Source: an uncultured beta proteobacterium
GTDB lineage: Bacteria > Pseudomonadota > Gammaproteobacteria > Burkholderiales > SG8-39
Length of the DNA: 17,426 nucleotides
Reading direction: 5' to 3'
Assembly (NCBI GenBank): GCA_902826155.1
Contig: CADEDU010000032.1
Location: forward strand, 51,467-68,892
The translations under genes were made by a program, and so were the position numbers. This document shows, in pieces, positions 1 to 7,912 of the stretch. A model generated the notes under the pieces. That model saw nothing but the letters and a program-made list of their open reading frames with translations, had not been told where the DNA came from and did not search any database. How positions within the stretch are numbered: position 1 is the stretch's first letter; every line of letters starts with the position of its first letter.

Positions 1-797
1 GAGAGTCCGAATTTCTCGACGTTGTTGCGTGTTCGAGGGTGCAGCGGGCAAATCAACGGCAGCCTGTTGCTGACCTCCACCAGGATCTCAATGATTGCCT
101 GCAGCGCCTCCTTGTTATCAACGTTCGAGGGGCGGTGCAAGGTTACGACGCCGTACGTCTTATCCGAGCCGATGAACCGTTCATCGACGTTGGCGTTCGC
201 CATCGTCCGCGCCACCGGTACCGCGCGGCCCCGATGCGCCAACAACGAATCGATCATCACGTTGCCGACGAAGTGCACGCGATTCGGGTCGATGCCTTCC
301 TTGGTCAGATTGTCGCGGGCCGATCGCTCGGTGATGTAGAGCAAATCGGACAACTGATCAGTCACGATGCGATTGATTTCTTCGGGCATCGCACGGTCGT
401 AACTGCGTAGGCCCGCCTCGACGTGAATGACCGCTACGCCCTTCTTTGCAGCAACCAACGAGCACGCAATAGTGGAATTGACGTCGCCAACGACCAGCAC
501 ACACGATGGCTGATAGCTGTCCACTACCGGTTCGAAACGGCGCATGATCTCCGCAGTCTGGACCGCGTGCGTCGCCGAGCCAACCTCGAGGTTCACATCC
601 GGCTTCGGCAGGGACAGGTCTCGGAACAACTGATCGTTCATGGACGCGTCGTAGTGCTGGCCGGTGTGCACCAGAAGTACGGGCGGCAAACCCGGGTGCG
701 CTTTGAGCGCAGCCAGAATAGGCGCCATCTTCATGAAGTTAGGACGCGCGCCGACAATGCAGAGAATGGGTCCGGCCCCGGACATTCGTTCACCCAT
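1..797 (-). CDS. wecB: UDP-N-acetylglucosamine 2-epimerase (non-hydrolysing), C-terminus beyond left edge
   Basis: This gene probably converts UDP-GlcNAc to UDP-ManNAc in the cytoplasm, supplying a sugar donor for the polysaccharide made by the neighbouring operon. The reverse-complement translation gives about 265 residues before the window ends. It starts with an IVGARPNFMKMAP nucleotide-sugar epimerase signature near residue 14, then HTGQHYDASMNDQLF, GDVNSTIACSL, HVEAGLRSYDRAMPEEINR, and VTLHRPSNVDN towards the edge. All are hallmarks of the WecB/MnaA family (usual length about 370 aa), so roughly 100 residues are missing. Two in-frame ATG codons are possible starts, at 797 and 785. The second has a GGTGA-like ribosome site 5 bases upstream; the first has none visible. 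A 177-bp gap separates it from the upstream ATPase gene, with no terminator seen, so it probably belongs to the same transcript. Confidence 0.93.
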   Translation of the reverse strand, partial: MGERMSGAGPILCIVGARPNFMKMAPILAALKAHPGLPPVLLVHTGQHYDASMNDQLFRDLSLPKPDVNLEVGSATHAVQTAEIMRRFEPVVDSYQPSCVLVVGDVNSTIACSLVAAKKGVAVIHVEAGLRSYDRAMPEEINRIVTDQLSDLLYITERSARDNLTKEGIDPNRVHFVGNVMIDSLLAHRGRAVPVARTMANANVDERFIGSDKTYGVVTLHRPSNVDNKEALQAIIEILVEVSNRLPLICPLHPRTRNNVEKFGL

Positions 798-974
798 GAT
801 TGTTCGATCTGGCGCGCGCGTGGCGAGTGTCGAACAAACTCAACCGCGCGCTCACTGGTTTGGTACTGAAATATGTCAACGCACAACGTCGGGGCGTCTG
901 GCCGTCAGACCAGGCAGGCTTTCCGACAGATCGCAGGAGGCGCACCGCTCACCGGCGGCTACCGCCCCGCCGCG

Positions 975-2009
975 CTAGAGGTCGACCTTCGAGGTTCGCA
1001 ACTCTCGGACCAGTTCTTGCAGCGTGGTCGTAAGGCTTGACAGATTCTGCTCGACTCTTCGCAAGCGTTCGCTGAGTTCTTTCACGTCCGCTGCATTCCT
1101 GTGTTGCCTTCCACCCGGTACCTCGCTGTCCTCGCCGGAGTAGAAATCTTCGAGCTCTTCAGGAATGCTTCCCAGCGACTCCGAACTGACCTCAGTGCCG
1201 CTTTCATCGCGAATTTCTTCGACGACTGCCGCTACATCCTCGCCGGTCAGGTCATGCTTCTCGGCGAGGCAACCTGCCAGCAGCAGGCGGTTCGATAGTG
1301 TGTTGATCTGTCGGGGGATGCCGCGTGTGTACTCGAATATTCCGTCGAATGCGGACTGATCGAATGTCGGATCGTCAGCCCATCCGACAAGTTTGAGGCG
1401 ATGCTTGATATAGGCTTCGGTCTCGGCGCGATCGATCGGACCCAGGTGATGGGAAGCGATCACCCGTTGTGACAACTGTTCCATCTCGGGCCGGCGCATT
1501 AATCGACGCAACTGCGGCTGACCGACAAGAAAGCTTTGCAGCAACGCCTGCGTTCCCAATTGGAAATTGGAAAGCATCCGCAGCTCTTCGATCGCACGCA
1601 AGGTCAGGTTCTGGGCCTCGTCGACGATCAGTAGCGCACGTTTGTTTGTCGCCGCCAGCGAAGTGAGGAATGCCTCGATCGAGGCGAGCAGGTGCGCCTT
1701 TTCCCGGCTCTTGCTCGGAATTCCGAAGGCTGTTGCCACCGAGCGCAGCAGATCGCCCGCGTCGAGCTGGGTACTGACGATCTGAGCAGCAACGAATCGC
1801 GCAGGATCGAGCTGCTCGATCAGACTCCGGACCAGGGTGGTTTTCCCGGCCCCAATCTCGCCGGTTATGACGATGAAGCCTTCGCCCTGATACAAGCCGT
1901 ATTGCAGGTACGCTAGCGCTCGGTTATGTCCTCGACTGCCGAAATAGAACTGAGGATCCGGATTGAGCTGAAATGGCTTACCTTGCAGGCCATAGAATGA
2001 TTCATACAT
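975..2009 (-). CDS. XrtA/PEP-CTERM system-associated AAA ATPase
   Basis: A 344-residue ATPase of the ExeA/GspA-like AAA group found in exosortase A exopolysaccharide loci (family TIGR03015 as I recognise it). The N-terminus MYESFYGLQGKPFQLNPDP is characteristic. Walker A is GEIGAGKTT at about residues 50-58, and Walker B is LLIVDEAQN at about 126-134, followed by an RGIPRQINTLSNR sensor-2-like stretch. The last 40 residues (from about 305) have heptad-like leucines and probably form a coiled coil. There is no signal peptide, so it is cytoplasmic. Its role is inferred from location: energising or organising polysaccharide assembly. It starts 9 bases after the upstream outer-membrane gene stops, so the two are co-transcribed. 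The upstream GGCGGCGG is only a weak ribosome site. Confidence 0.92.
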   Translation of the reverse strand: MYESFYGLQGKPFQLNPDPQFYFGSRGHNRALAYLQYGLYQGEGFIVITGEIGAGKTTLVRSLIEQLDPARFVAAQIVSTQLDAGDLLRSVATAFGIPSKSREKAHLLASIEAFLTSLAATNKRALLIVDEAQNLTLRAIEELRMLSNFQLGTQALLQSFLVGQPQLRRLMRRPEMEQLSQRVIASHHLGPIDRAETEAYIKHRLKLVGWADDPTFDQSAFDGIFEYTRGIPRQINTLSNRLLLAGCLAEKHDLTGEDVAAVVEEIRDESGTEVSSESLGSIPEELEDFYSGEDSEVPGGRQHRNAADVKELSERLRRVEQNLSSLTTTLQELVRELRTSKVDL

Positions 2010-2018
2010 TGCCGCCGC

Positions 2019-3806
2019 CTATTGGAACGTGTGAGCGAATCCGCCGAATACGGATCGTTCCAGGATGTCCGAGTTTATCGTCGAATCCAACCGTAAAACG
2101 CGAAATCCCGAATAGAGTTGGGTGCGAGGCCCAACGTTGGAGACAAGAGTAATGGTGAACTCATCCTGAGTGCTTTGCGCGTTCGCCGTAGTCAATCCAC
2201 GGCTTTTCGACTGGAGGCGTCCGAGCCTTCCGCTTACGTAAGTCGTCCCGCCGAGCCGGTGTACCAAGGTGATGTTTCCACCGAACTGTTTGGAATCGCC
2301 AAGGAGCAGGAGGTCCTCACCTGCCAGGGCAAAGGTCTGCGCGTCGATGGGTCGCAGGTCACGCCAATAGACATTCAATGCCAGGGTATTTCTCGTGCCA
2401 AGCCACACGACAGCAGTATCGATTTGCTTCTGAAGAAGTGTGCGCTGCGAGAAATAGCTCAACTGATCACCACTCACTGCCGGCAAGCCGAGCGTGGAGA
2501 TGGTCCGATTTACTTCAGCGGCTCGCTGCACAGGGTCTGGAAACCGCGCAAGGTAGGCAGCGTCGAGTGCCAGCCTTGTATCTCCTGCCGGCAGTGAGAA
2601 TAGACGTTGCTGGTAGAACGATATGTCGCGACTTGCTCCGAGGCTGAACGATATGTCGCGGTGTCGATGGGCAAGCCGGCCGTTATAGCCGGTTCCGAAG
2701 AAGCGACGTTCGACCAGAGCATCGAGTGAAGTGCGGGGAGACGGGCGCCAGGAGAATCCGCCGCCGTAGTTGTTGTAGGTCCTCGTCTCGATATTGAAAT
2801 TGTTGGACTCTTGTCCACCCAGAGCCGAGACCGTCATCTCGGGCGAAACCCTGTAGTAGAGCGTTCCGAAGTAGCGCAGGAAATCACGACGTGTTGGTTG
2901 ATTGTCCCATTCGATTCGATTCTGATTGTAGTCAAGGCTCCATCCCGCGTTGTCTGGGATTGGACCCTCGACATGTGCAACAACCTGCTGCGTGATGCTG
3001 CTCGGGACGGAGATGCTGCTTGATCCGGTCTGCGACCAGATATGGTTATATCGAACGGTGTAGGGGATGTTCTCCCCGATTCGACTGGCAATGTATGGAC
3101 TGACCGATGCGGCCCGGCTTTCGAACCGATTCGCGTAGTCGCCGCTGGTGTCTTCGAACCGCGGCCCTAACGTAGAAAAAAATTGCTGCGTGATAGCGGC
3201 CGAGGTGTCAACGAAGAAGAATCGCTCGATCGCCTCGACCGTCGCGGATGTGCCGAGATTGTTGCCCCATCGGTCACGGCTGCGGTCACGGAAGTAGCTG
3301 GTTTTCAGCCCGGTGTACCCCAGACTGAATCGCAGGCGTGGCGTCCCAGCTTGGATCGCGATTCCGGGAATCAAGTCCAGCGATCCGTCAGCTTTAGAGT
3401 CGACGTCGCTTGGCCTTCTTGCATTGTCTCGTAGCGTCAAGCGCGCCCCAATTGAGGGCGTCACAAGCCATCCGCGGCCGACACTTTCACTGGGCGCGCG
3501 CAGCCCGATTGTGGGTACAGGTGCACCGAATCCGTACGAGTTGGCGTTGACGCCCAACGGCGGGGCCCCACCCGGCCGAACGGGGCCGCTCGATTCCTGA
3601 AGCAGGTCGGCATCGGAACTGCCACCCGGCAGGGGCGCGCCAAGAGCCGGGACGCTCAGACTTTGTGCGCCCGCCGCGCCTGCCGCGAGTGCCGTGAAGG
3701 CCGCCGCGAATAAGCGCTGAGCGCTGCGCCATGCTGCGATTGCCGTCCCGCGTCTGTAAGCGCGCCGATTGGTCGAGTGCTCGTTGGGCAGGCGGCTAAC
3801 CCGCAT
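2019..3806 (-). CDS. XrtA-locus outer-membrane beta-barrel protein (TIGR03016-like)
   Basis: A 595-residue secreted protein. It has a long Arg-rich N-terminus followed by an Ala-rich hydrophobic stretch ending in AAGAQS, consistent with signal-peptidase cleavage after about residue 47. The rest alternates polar and aromatic residues in strand-like blocks (for example RLRFSLGYTGLKTSYFRDRS, YRVSPEMTVSALGGQ, LALNVYWRDL) and ends in FAHTFQ, as expected of an outer-membrane barrel. The order kinase, this gene, ATPase, epimerase matches exosortase A loci, where a TIGR03016 protein occupies this slot. It probably forms or gates the outer-membrane exit for the polysaccharide; this is inference. Its ATG overlaps the end of the kinase gene by 11 bases, implying translational coupling. 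An internal near-duplicate of ten codons lies at 2616-2660. Confidence 0.88.
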   Translation of the reverse strand: MRVSRLPNEHSTNRRAYRRGTAIAAWRSAQRLFAAAFTALAAGAAGAQSLSVPALGAPLPGGSSDADLLQESSGPVRPGGAPPLGVNANSYGFGAPVPTIGLRAPSESVGRGWLVTPSIGARLTLRDNARRPSDVDSKADGSLDLIPGIAIQAGTPRLRFSLGYTGLKTSYFRDRSRDRWGNNLGTSATVEAIERFFFVDTSAAITQQFFSTLGPRFEDTSGDYANRFESRAASVSPYIASRIGENIPYTVRYNHIWSQTGSSSISVPSSITQQVVAHVEGPIPDNAGWSLDYNQNRIEWDNQPTRRDFLRYFGTLYYRVSPEMTVSALGGQESNNFNIETRTYNNYGGGFSWRPSPRTSLDALVERRFFGTGYNGRLAHRHRDISFSLGASRDISFYQQRLFSLPAGDTRLALDAAYLARFPDPVQRAAEVNRTISTLGLPAVSGDQLSYFSQRTLLQKQIDTAVVWLGTRNTLALNVYWRDLRPIDAQTFALAGEDLLLLGDSKQFGGNITLVHRLGGTTYVSGRLGRLQSKSRGLTTANAQSTQDEFTITLVSNVGPRTQLYSGFRVLRLDSTINSDILERSVFGGFAHTFQ

Positions 3807-4716
3807 ATCCGTAGCTGCGATAGCCGTAGTAAGAACCTACCTCGGACCGCACCGCTTTATTCAAGAGCGTCATTACCACGGGACATGACTGTACCGTGGA
3901 AAGTGCTTGGCGCAGCGTACCTTGCGTGGTGCTGTCTGCCCCAACCACGACGACGATTTGCCCCATGTGGGAGGCCAGCACGCGTGATTCAGTCGTTGGC
4001 AACAAAGGCGGAGCATCGAAGACGATCACGCGATCCGAATAGCGATTGGACAGTTCCTGAACCAGGCCGGCCATTGACTGACTCGCCAGGAGTTCCGTTG
4101 ATCTCGCTTGGGGTGAACCAGCGGGAAGCAAGGTCAGTTTTTCTACGTTGGACCTCAAGAGCACATTGCTCAATCCAACGGATTCCTCCGTTAGCAGATC
4201 CATCAGTCCGGGCGACGGGGGCAAACCGAGCGTGCTCAGTAGCGAAGGGCGCGCAACGTCCGCATCGACCAACAAGACGGTCTTGTCCAGCTCCATCGCG
4301 ATGCTCATCGCAAGATTTATGGCGACGAACGTCTTCCCTTCGCCCGGAAGCGCGCTGGTTACCATGATCAGATTTGCACCGCTTCGGTTCTCGGCAGATC
4401 TGATGTTATCGAGCAGCGGCCTCTTTACCACCCGAAACTCATCGGCGATTTGTGAGCGTGCCGAGGTGGGTGTAACGATGCCGCTCGCCGCGAGACGAGC
4501 AAGGTCGATCGACACCTCCTTGCCTCCGGGTTCGCCGCGCGAAACCGGCGCGGGCCTGACCTCGGCAGCAGGTGAAGCCGCAGCCGTTAGGGTAGCGGCC
4601 CGAACAAGCAGCGGTTCGTCAGGCGTCGTTCCAGTCGACTCACTTGCGACTGGAATCTCAATTCCGGCGCGACGTAGTTCTTCCAGTCTCTTCGCTGCTT
4701 TTTCGATCGTACTCAC
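3796..4716 (-). CDS. XrtA-associated tyrosine autokinase (BY-kinase)
   Basis: A 306-residue cytoplasmic bacterial tyrosine kinase of the CpsD/Wzc-C type, as seen in exosortase A loci (TIGR03018 as I recognise it). Walker A is SALPGEGKT at about residues 121-129. The BY-kinase-specific Walker A' is LLVDADVARPS at about 148-158, and VIFDAPPLL is the Walker B-like motif. The tail YYGYRSYGYAG is the tyrosine cluster that these kinases autophosphorylate to control polymerisation. It lacks its own transmembrane part; the adjacent chain-length protein supplies this, the usual split arrangement. The start is a GTG at 4716, preceded by a GAGGTG ribosome site, 8 bases after the chain-length gene stops. 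The stop overlaps the following outer-membrane gene. Confidence 0.93.
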   Translation of the reverse strand: MSTIEKAAKRLEELRRAGIEIPVASESTGTTPDEPLLVRAATLTAAASPAAEVRPAPVSRGEPGGKEVSIDLARLAASGIVTPTSARSQIADEFRVVKRPLLDNIRSAENRSGANLIMVTSALPGEGKTFVAINLAMSIAMELDKTVLLVDADVARPSLLSTLGLPPSPGLMDLLTEESVGLSNVLLRSNVEKLTLLPAGSPQARSTELLASQSMAGLVQELSNRYSDRVIVFDAPPLLPTTESRVLASHMGQIVVVVGADSTTQGTLRQALSTVQSCPVVMTLLNKAVRSEVGSYYGYRSYGYAG

Positions 4717-4724
4717 GGTGCACC

Positions 4725-6299
4725 TCAGACCACGCGGCTAGTCACTGACAATACGAAGAAGACGGCGCCATATACGCAAACCAAGCCCGCCAGCGCAGCG
4801 AAGAATGCGTAGTTGTTGCGCCTTCGTTCACGAGCGGTGTGCTCGCTCGGCAACAACGAGATGGTCCCCAGCACCGGACGCTGCGCGACCTCTCGCAGAC
4901 TACGGGCATCATGAAATGTCGGGGCAACCTGACTCGATACGAAACTTGCCGCCAGTCCTGCAGCCAAGGCCGCAATCAGGACCGCTGGCAATAGCAGCAT
5001 GCGGTTTGGTGCCACGGGGCCTGGTGACACGCGCGGCGGATCGACGACCTTGAAGTTCGTGAGCCCGCCTACCGCACCGACCTCTTTCGACATGGCGACC
5101 GATTCGCGCCTCTCGACAAGCGCCTGGTAGTTCTTCCTCTGAATGTCGTAGTCGCGATTCAGTTGCGCCAACTCCGCCTCGATCTGCGGCAGTCGTTGCG
5201 CCATGCCGCGTAGCTGGTTGTGCTGCGCATCCGTTTCAGCCGCACGCGCCTGCAAAGAGGCAATGTTCGCTTCCGCTTCGGCCAGCGCAAACTTCAGGCG
5301 CTCAATGACGGAGTTGCCACTGAGCGACACGTTGGGTCGTACGGTGGCCATGGCGGCCAATTGCTTCCTGCGAGCCTCGACCTCTTTGCGCCGATCGGCT
5401 TCGAGTTGATCGACCATCTTCCGTGTGCTGATCACGTCCGGATGGATGTCGGTGTACTTTCGCAGCAGTTCGTCCAGCTGTTTTCGGAGGGGCTCCAGAC
5501 GCCCATCGATCTCGGGGACACTGATTGGTCCTTGCTGCGCCGCCGCCGCCGGCTCTCCCAGCAGGATCGGTTCTTCGCCGGCCAACTCCTTTTTCAATGC
5601 GTCCCGACCCTGGACTGCCGCGCGGAGTTCGGTCCGAATGCGCTCGGCCTCCTTTCCGGCTTCAGCCATTCGAGCGAAGTAGTCCTTACCATCTGTGCCC
5701 ATGAGTCCGATGTTGCGAAGCTTGAATTGCTTCAATCGGTTCTCGGCTTCTTCCAGTCTGCGTTCATACGTGGCAATTTGCTCTTCGATAAACCTTTGGG
5801 CAGTGTCTGCGTCGCGCAACTTATCGCCCTGACTCGCCTCGACAAACATCGTCACGAGCGCCTCGATGATCTTCGCCGCGTTTCCCGGTTCACTATCGCG
5901 ATACGTGATAGTGAAGAGATTCTCCCTACCGACGCTGTTCAACTTGATTGCGGTCATCAGGTGATCGATCAGCCCCTGCCTTTCCGCGTCACCGATCTTG
6001 CCGTTGTCAAGACCCGCGGTCTGGACAAGCTTCTCCATGTATGGTCGGGAGATGAGCGTGCGGCCGACCATGGCGACCTGTTGCGCCGGATCGGGCTGTA
6101 CGGCCAAACCCTGCATGAGTGGCCGAAGGATCGACTGCGTATCGAGATAGACCCGTGCCGTCGCTTCGTACTTGTCGGGGATCTTGAACAGCACGACGGC
6201 GCCAACCGCGCCGATCGCCCATGCAGCGGCCAATCCGAGCCAACGCCGCTGCCACGTTCCCCTTAGAACCGTCGAGACTTGGCGAAGCAGTTCGTCCAT
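4725..6299 (-). CDS. XrtA-system polysaccharide chain-length determinant (Wzz/PCP family)
   Basis: A 524-residue inner-membrane polysaccharide co-polymerase (TIGR03007-like). A short cytoplasmic N-terminus is followed by a membrane helix at about residues 19-39 and a large periplasmic part with long Lys/Glu/Ala-rich coiled coils (about 160-400). A PPRVSPGPVAPNR proline-rich motif leads into a second hydrophobic segment (about 430-452), and there is a final helix near 497-518. It sets polymer length and works with the separate tyrosine kinase encoded just downstream. Length and layout match the family in exosortase A loci. The ATG at 6299 has an AGGGA-type ribosome site about 9 bases upstream. 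It lies 61 bases after the export lipoprotein gene in the same operon. Confidence 0.93.
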   Translation of the reverse strand: MDELLRQVSTVLRGTWQRRWLGLAAAWAIGAVGAVVLFKIPDKYEATARVYLDTQSILRPLMQGLAVQPDPAQQVAMVGRTLISRPYMEKLVQTAGLDNGKIGDAERQGLIDHLMTAIKLNSVGRENLFTITYRDSEPGNAAKIIEALVTMFVEASQGDKLRDADTAQRFIEEQIATYERRLEEAENRLKQFKLRNIGLMGTDGKDYFARMAEAGKEAERIRTELRAAVQGRDALKKELAGEEPILLGEPAAAAQQGPISVPEIDGRLEPLRKQLDELLRKYTDIHPDVISTRKMVDQLEADRRKEVEARRKQLAAMATVRPNVSLSGNSVIERLKFALAEAEANIASLQARAAETDAQHNQLRGMAQRLPQIEAELAQLNRDYDIQRKNYQALVERRESVAMSKEVGAVGGLTNFKVVDPPRVSPGPVAPNRMLLLPAVLIAALAAGLAASFVSSQVAPTFHDARSLREVAQRPVLGTISLLPSEHTARERRRNNYAFFAALAGLVCVYGAVFFVLSVTSRVV

Positions 6300-6360
6300 T
6301 TACGCTATCCCTGTTTGCTTGCAGCGCGTACGGCAATGGTGGTGACGCTGGTTCGAGACG

Positions 6361-6996
6361 TCAGAACCAGGTTTGCGGAATGATCAGGATGTCGCCCGGC
6401 TTCATATCGACATTGGCGGAGATGTCGCCGCGCTTCACGAGGTCCTTGAGGCGAACACCGTATAACTTATTGCCTTCGGAAGCCCTCACGATGCGAGCAC
6501 CGTTGCCGTCGGCAAATTCGGTAAGTCCACCAACCGCGATCATCACGTCGAGGACCGTCATTTTTTGACGATACGCGAGCACCTGCGGACGGGTCGCTTC
6601 TCCAATCACGCGCACTTGTTCGCTATACGGTCCAGCAAACTGCGTGACGATCACTGTGACCACTGGGTCCCGTATGTACTTGCTCAGCGATTTCTCGATG
6701 TCCCGTGCAAGCGCCGTAGGGTTCTTACCAATCGCGGGGAGATCCTCGACGAGTTGCGTTGTTATTTTTCCGTCGGGGCGCACAGGCACGACCATCGATA
6801 ACTCGGGGTGGCGCCAGACAATGATGTTTACGGTGTCGAGGGGCCCGATCTGATAGTTGTAGTCGGGCGTTGCCGCTTCAGTAGGCGCAGGGGGATATCT
6901 CGTGGCGCACCCCGCCAATGCCACGGCCATCGCGATCGCCAGCCACTTGAACAGCGCGGAAAAGTTGGCGAAACGCCAGATTGCGTAGTCCGACAT
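6361..6996 (-). CDS. Polysaccharide export outer-membrane lipoprotein (Wza/GfcE family, XrtA type)
   Basis: A 211-residue lipoprotein that probably forms the periplasmic/outer-membrane export channel. The signal peptide contains the lipobox LAGC, with the lipidated Cys at residue 30. The body carries the Poly_export motif YQIGPLDTVNIIVWRHPELS, then VRPDGKITTQLVEDLPAIGKN, and ends with an SLBB-like domain and KPGDILIIPQTWF, the usual C-terminus of the short XrtA-type members (TIGR03027-like). A GTG at 7008 would add four residues, but a GGAG site at 7003-7006 sits 6 bases before the ATG at 6996, so I prefer the ATG. It is the first gene of the operon. The 5' leader contains an inverted repeat about 70 bases upstream. 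Confidence 0.92.
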   Translation of the reverse strand: MSDYAIWRFANFSALFKWLAIAMAVALAGCATRYPPAPTEAATPDYNYQIGPLDTVNIIVWRHPELSMVVPVRPDGKITTQLVEDLPAIGKNPTALARDIEKSLSKYIRDPVVTVIVTQFAGPYSEQVRVIGEATRPQVLAYRQKMTVLDVMIAVGGLTEFADGNGARIVRASEGNKLYGVRLKDLVKRGDISANVDMKPGDILIIPQTWF

Positions 6997-7008
6997 TCTG
7001 TACTCCAC

Positions 7009-7729
7009 TGATTTTTAAGTGAATTTCTGCAAGGGCGCCTACTGGATGGCGCTAGTCTTTCCAAACGTCCCGCCAAGTTGCAGTTTAAGCGGGACTTCTG
7101 ACAAGACGCGGTGTCACGTAATGGACCTGACGAAAAGTCCACGGTGTGTTGCAATGATTTTCACGGATGTTACTGCGATCCAGCTTGCAGAAGCTACGGG
7201 CCTCAAACCCCATTCCAGAACGTCGGCCGACACAACCTTCGTGCAGGGAAGTCATATTCGCACGGTCCGTACTGGCGCCATTCGGCAAATGGTGTCGGAT
7301 ATGCGAACTCAATCACGCACACGCCACATCCCACACGCGCACCTTCGAGTGTTTCGGCGGGCGCGCGTCCCGGGAACTGGTGAACGGATTAGCGCGGCGA
7401 TTTCGCCCGCGACTCAAATGCGAGTGCTACCGCGCGAAGTCTCGCACGAACCCGTGCGTCGGGTTGCACGCATCGCCCGTGCGTAGGTTCAACCAAGCTT
7501 GTCCTTCTGGTGCTGGTTGCTGTCGCCGCGGGGTTTCGCGGACTGAGGATCTGAGCTCGCCCGCGGCCGAGAACAGGCGGTTGGCTCTCTGTGCATCGAG
7601 CCCATAGCCAACAAGGCAACGAGATCGTGGAAGTGGCTGCGGTCGATCATCAGGCCGCGGTTCGATCGCGCAACGCGAAGAACCGGAAAGAAGGATCCAT
7701 GATGCTTCGACGCATCGCCAGCGCTTTAG
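7009..7729. other. Non-coding junction between exopolysaccharide operon and island
   Basis: About 720 bases with no gene I can support. Open frames exist on both strands, the longest being 155 codons at 7019-7486, but none has a ribosome site, a recognisable motif or natural-looking composition. It should contain the promoter of the minus-strand exopolysaccharide operon near its left end, which I could not fix with confidence. The right end abuts the tRNA fragment. Confidence 0.6.
7067..7095. promoter_or_regulatory. Inverted repeat in leader of exopolysaccharide operon
   Basis: Perfect 7-bp arms GTCCCGC (7067-7073) and GCGGGAC (7089-7095) flank a 15-base spacer about 70 bases upstream of the export lipoprotein start. 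It could be an operator or an RNA stem-loop in the leader. No clear sigma-70 or sigma-54 promoter could be fixed around it: a GG-N10-GG pair nearby is close to, but does not match, the sigma-54 GG-N10-GC pattern. Confidence 0.4.
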
Positions 7730-7773
7730 TGGGCCGTGTTGGACTCGAACCAACGACCAAGGGATTATGAGTC
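7730..7773 (-). tRNA. tRNA-Ile(CAT)-like 3' fragment, probable attachment site
   Basis: On the minus strand this stretch reads as the 3' half of a tRNA: anticodon loop CTCATAA with CAT anticodon (complement of 7767-7769), the 3' anticodon-stem strand TCCCT, a variable loop, a T-arm GTTGG-TTCGAGT-CCAAC, the acceptor strand ACGGCCC (complement of 7731-7737) and discriminator A (7730), followed by CTA rather than CCA. The part 5' of the anticodon stem is absent: bases beyond 7773 cannot pair with TCCCT and are AT-rich. The sequence resembles tRNA-Ile2(CAT) of proteobacteria, though elongator Met cannot be excluded. It sits next to a tyrosine integrase, so it is best read as an att site left by integration into a tRNA gene. 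Confidence 0.85.
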
Positions 7774-7890
7774 GCAAAATTCAAAATCCGAGGAGATCCA
7801 AAAACGTCCAAGTTCTCTAGCTTTTTCAATTAGTTATCTTTATCCTTTGTCCGCGATCGTCTAACGCAATCTATACGAATCCGTTTCCAT
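7774..7890. other. AT-rich attachment-site flank and integrase leader
   Basis: A short AT-rich stretch (for example AAAATTCAAAATCC and AGCTTTTTCAATTAG) between the tRNA fragment and the integrase, contrasting with the GC-rich surroundings. Such stretches commonly carry integrase arm-binding and bending sites; that role is inferred. A TATACG at about 7870 could be part of the integrase promoter, but no convincing -35 pairs with it. Confidence 0.45.
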
Positions 7891-7912
7891 ATGGGGACCA
7901 GTATGGGGACCA
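7891..7912 (+). repeat. Tandem ATGGGGACCA repeat at integrase start
   Basis: ATGGGGACCA occurs at 7891-7900 and again at 7903-7912, separated by GT, spanning both candidate integrase start codons. A third identical 10-mer is at 11578-11587. The pair may be a recombinase or regulator binding site overlapping the start; its function is not shown by the sequence. Confidence 0.5.

Noticed and set aside
5220..6266. Plus-strand open frame of 348 codons
   Set aside because: It lies wholly antisense to the chain-length determinant gene, whose family motifs are clear; the frame has no motif or ribosome site.
7021..7095. Sigma-54 promoter for the exopolysaccharide operon
   Set aside because: The best candidate has GG-N10-GG, not GG-N10-GC, so the essential -12 element is missing.
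7019..7486. Plus-strand open frame of 155 codons in the gap next to the tRNA fragment
   Set aside because: No ribosome site, no recognisable domain, and it starts inside the leader of the divergent exopolysaccharide operon.
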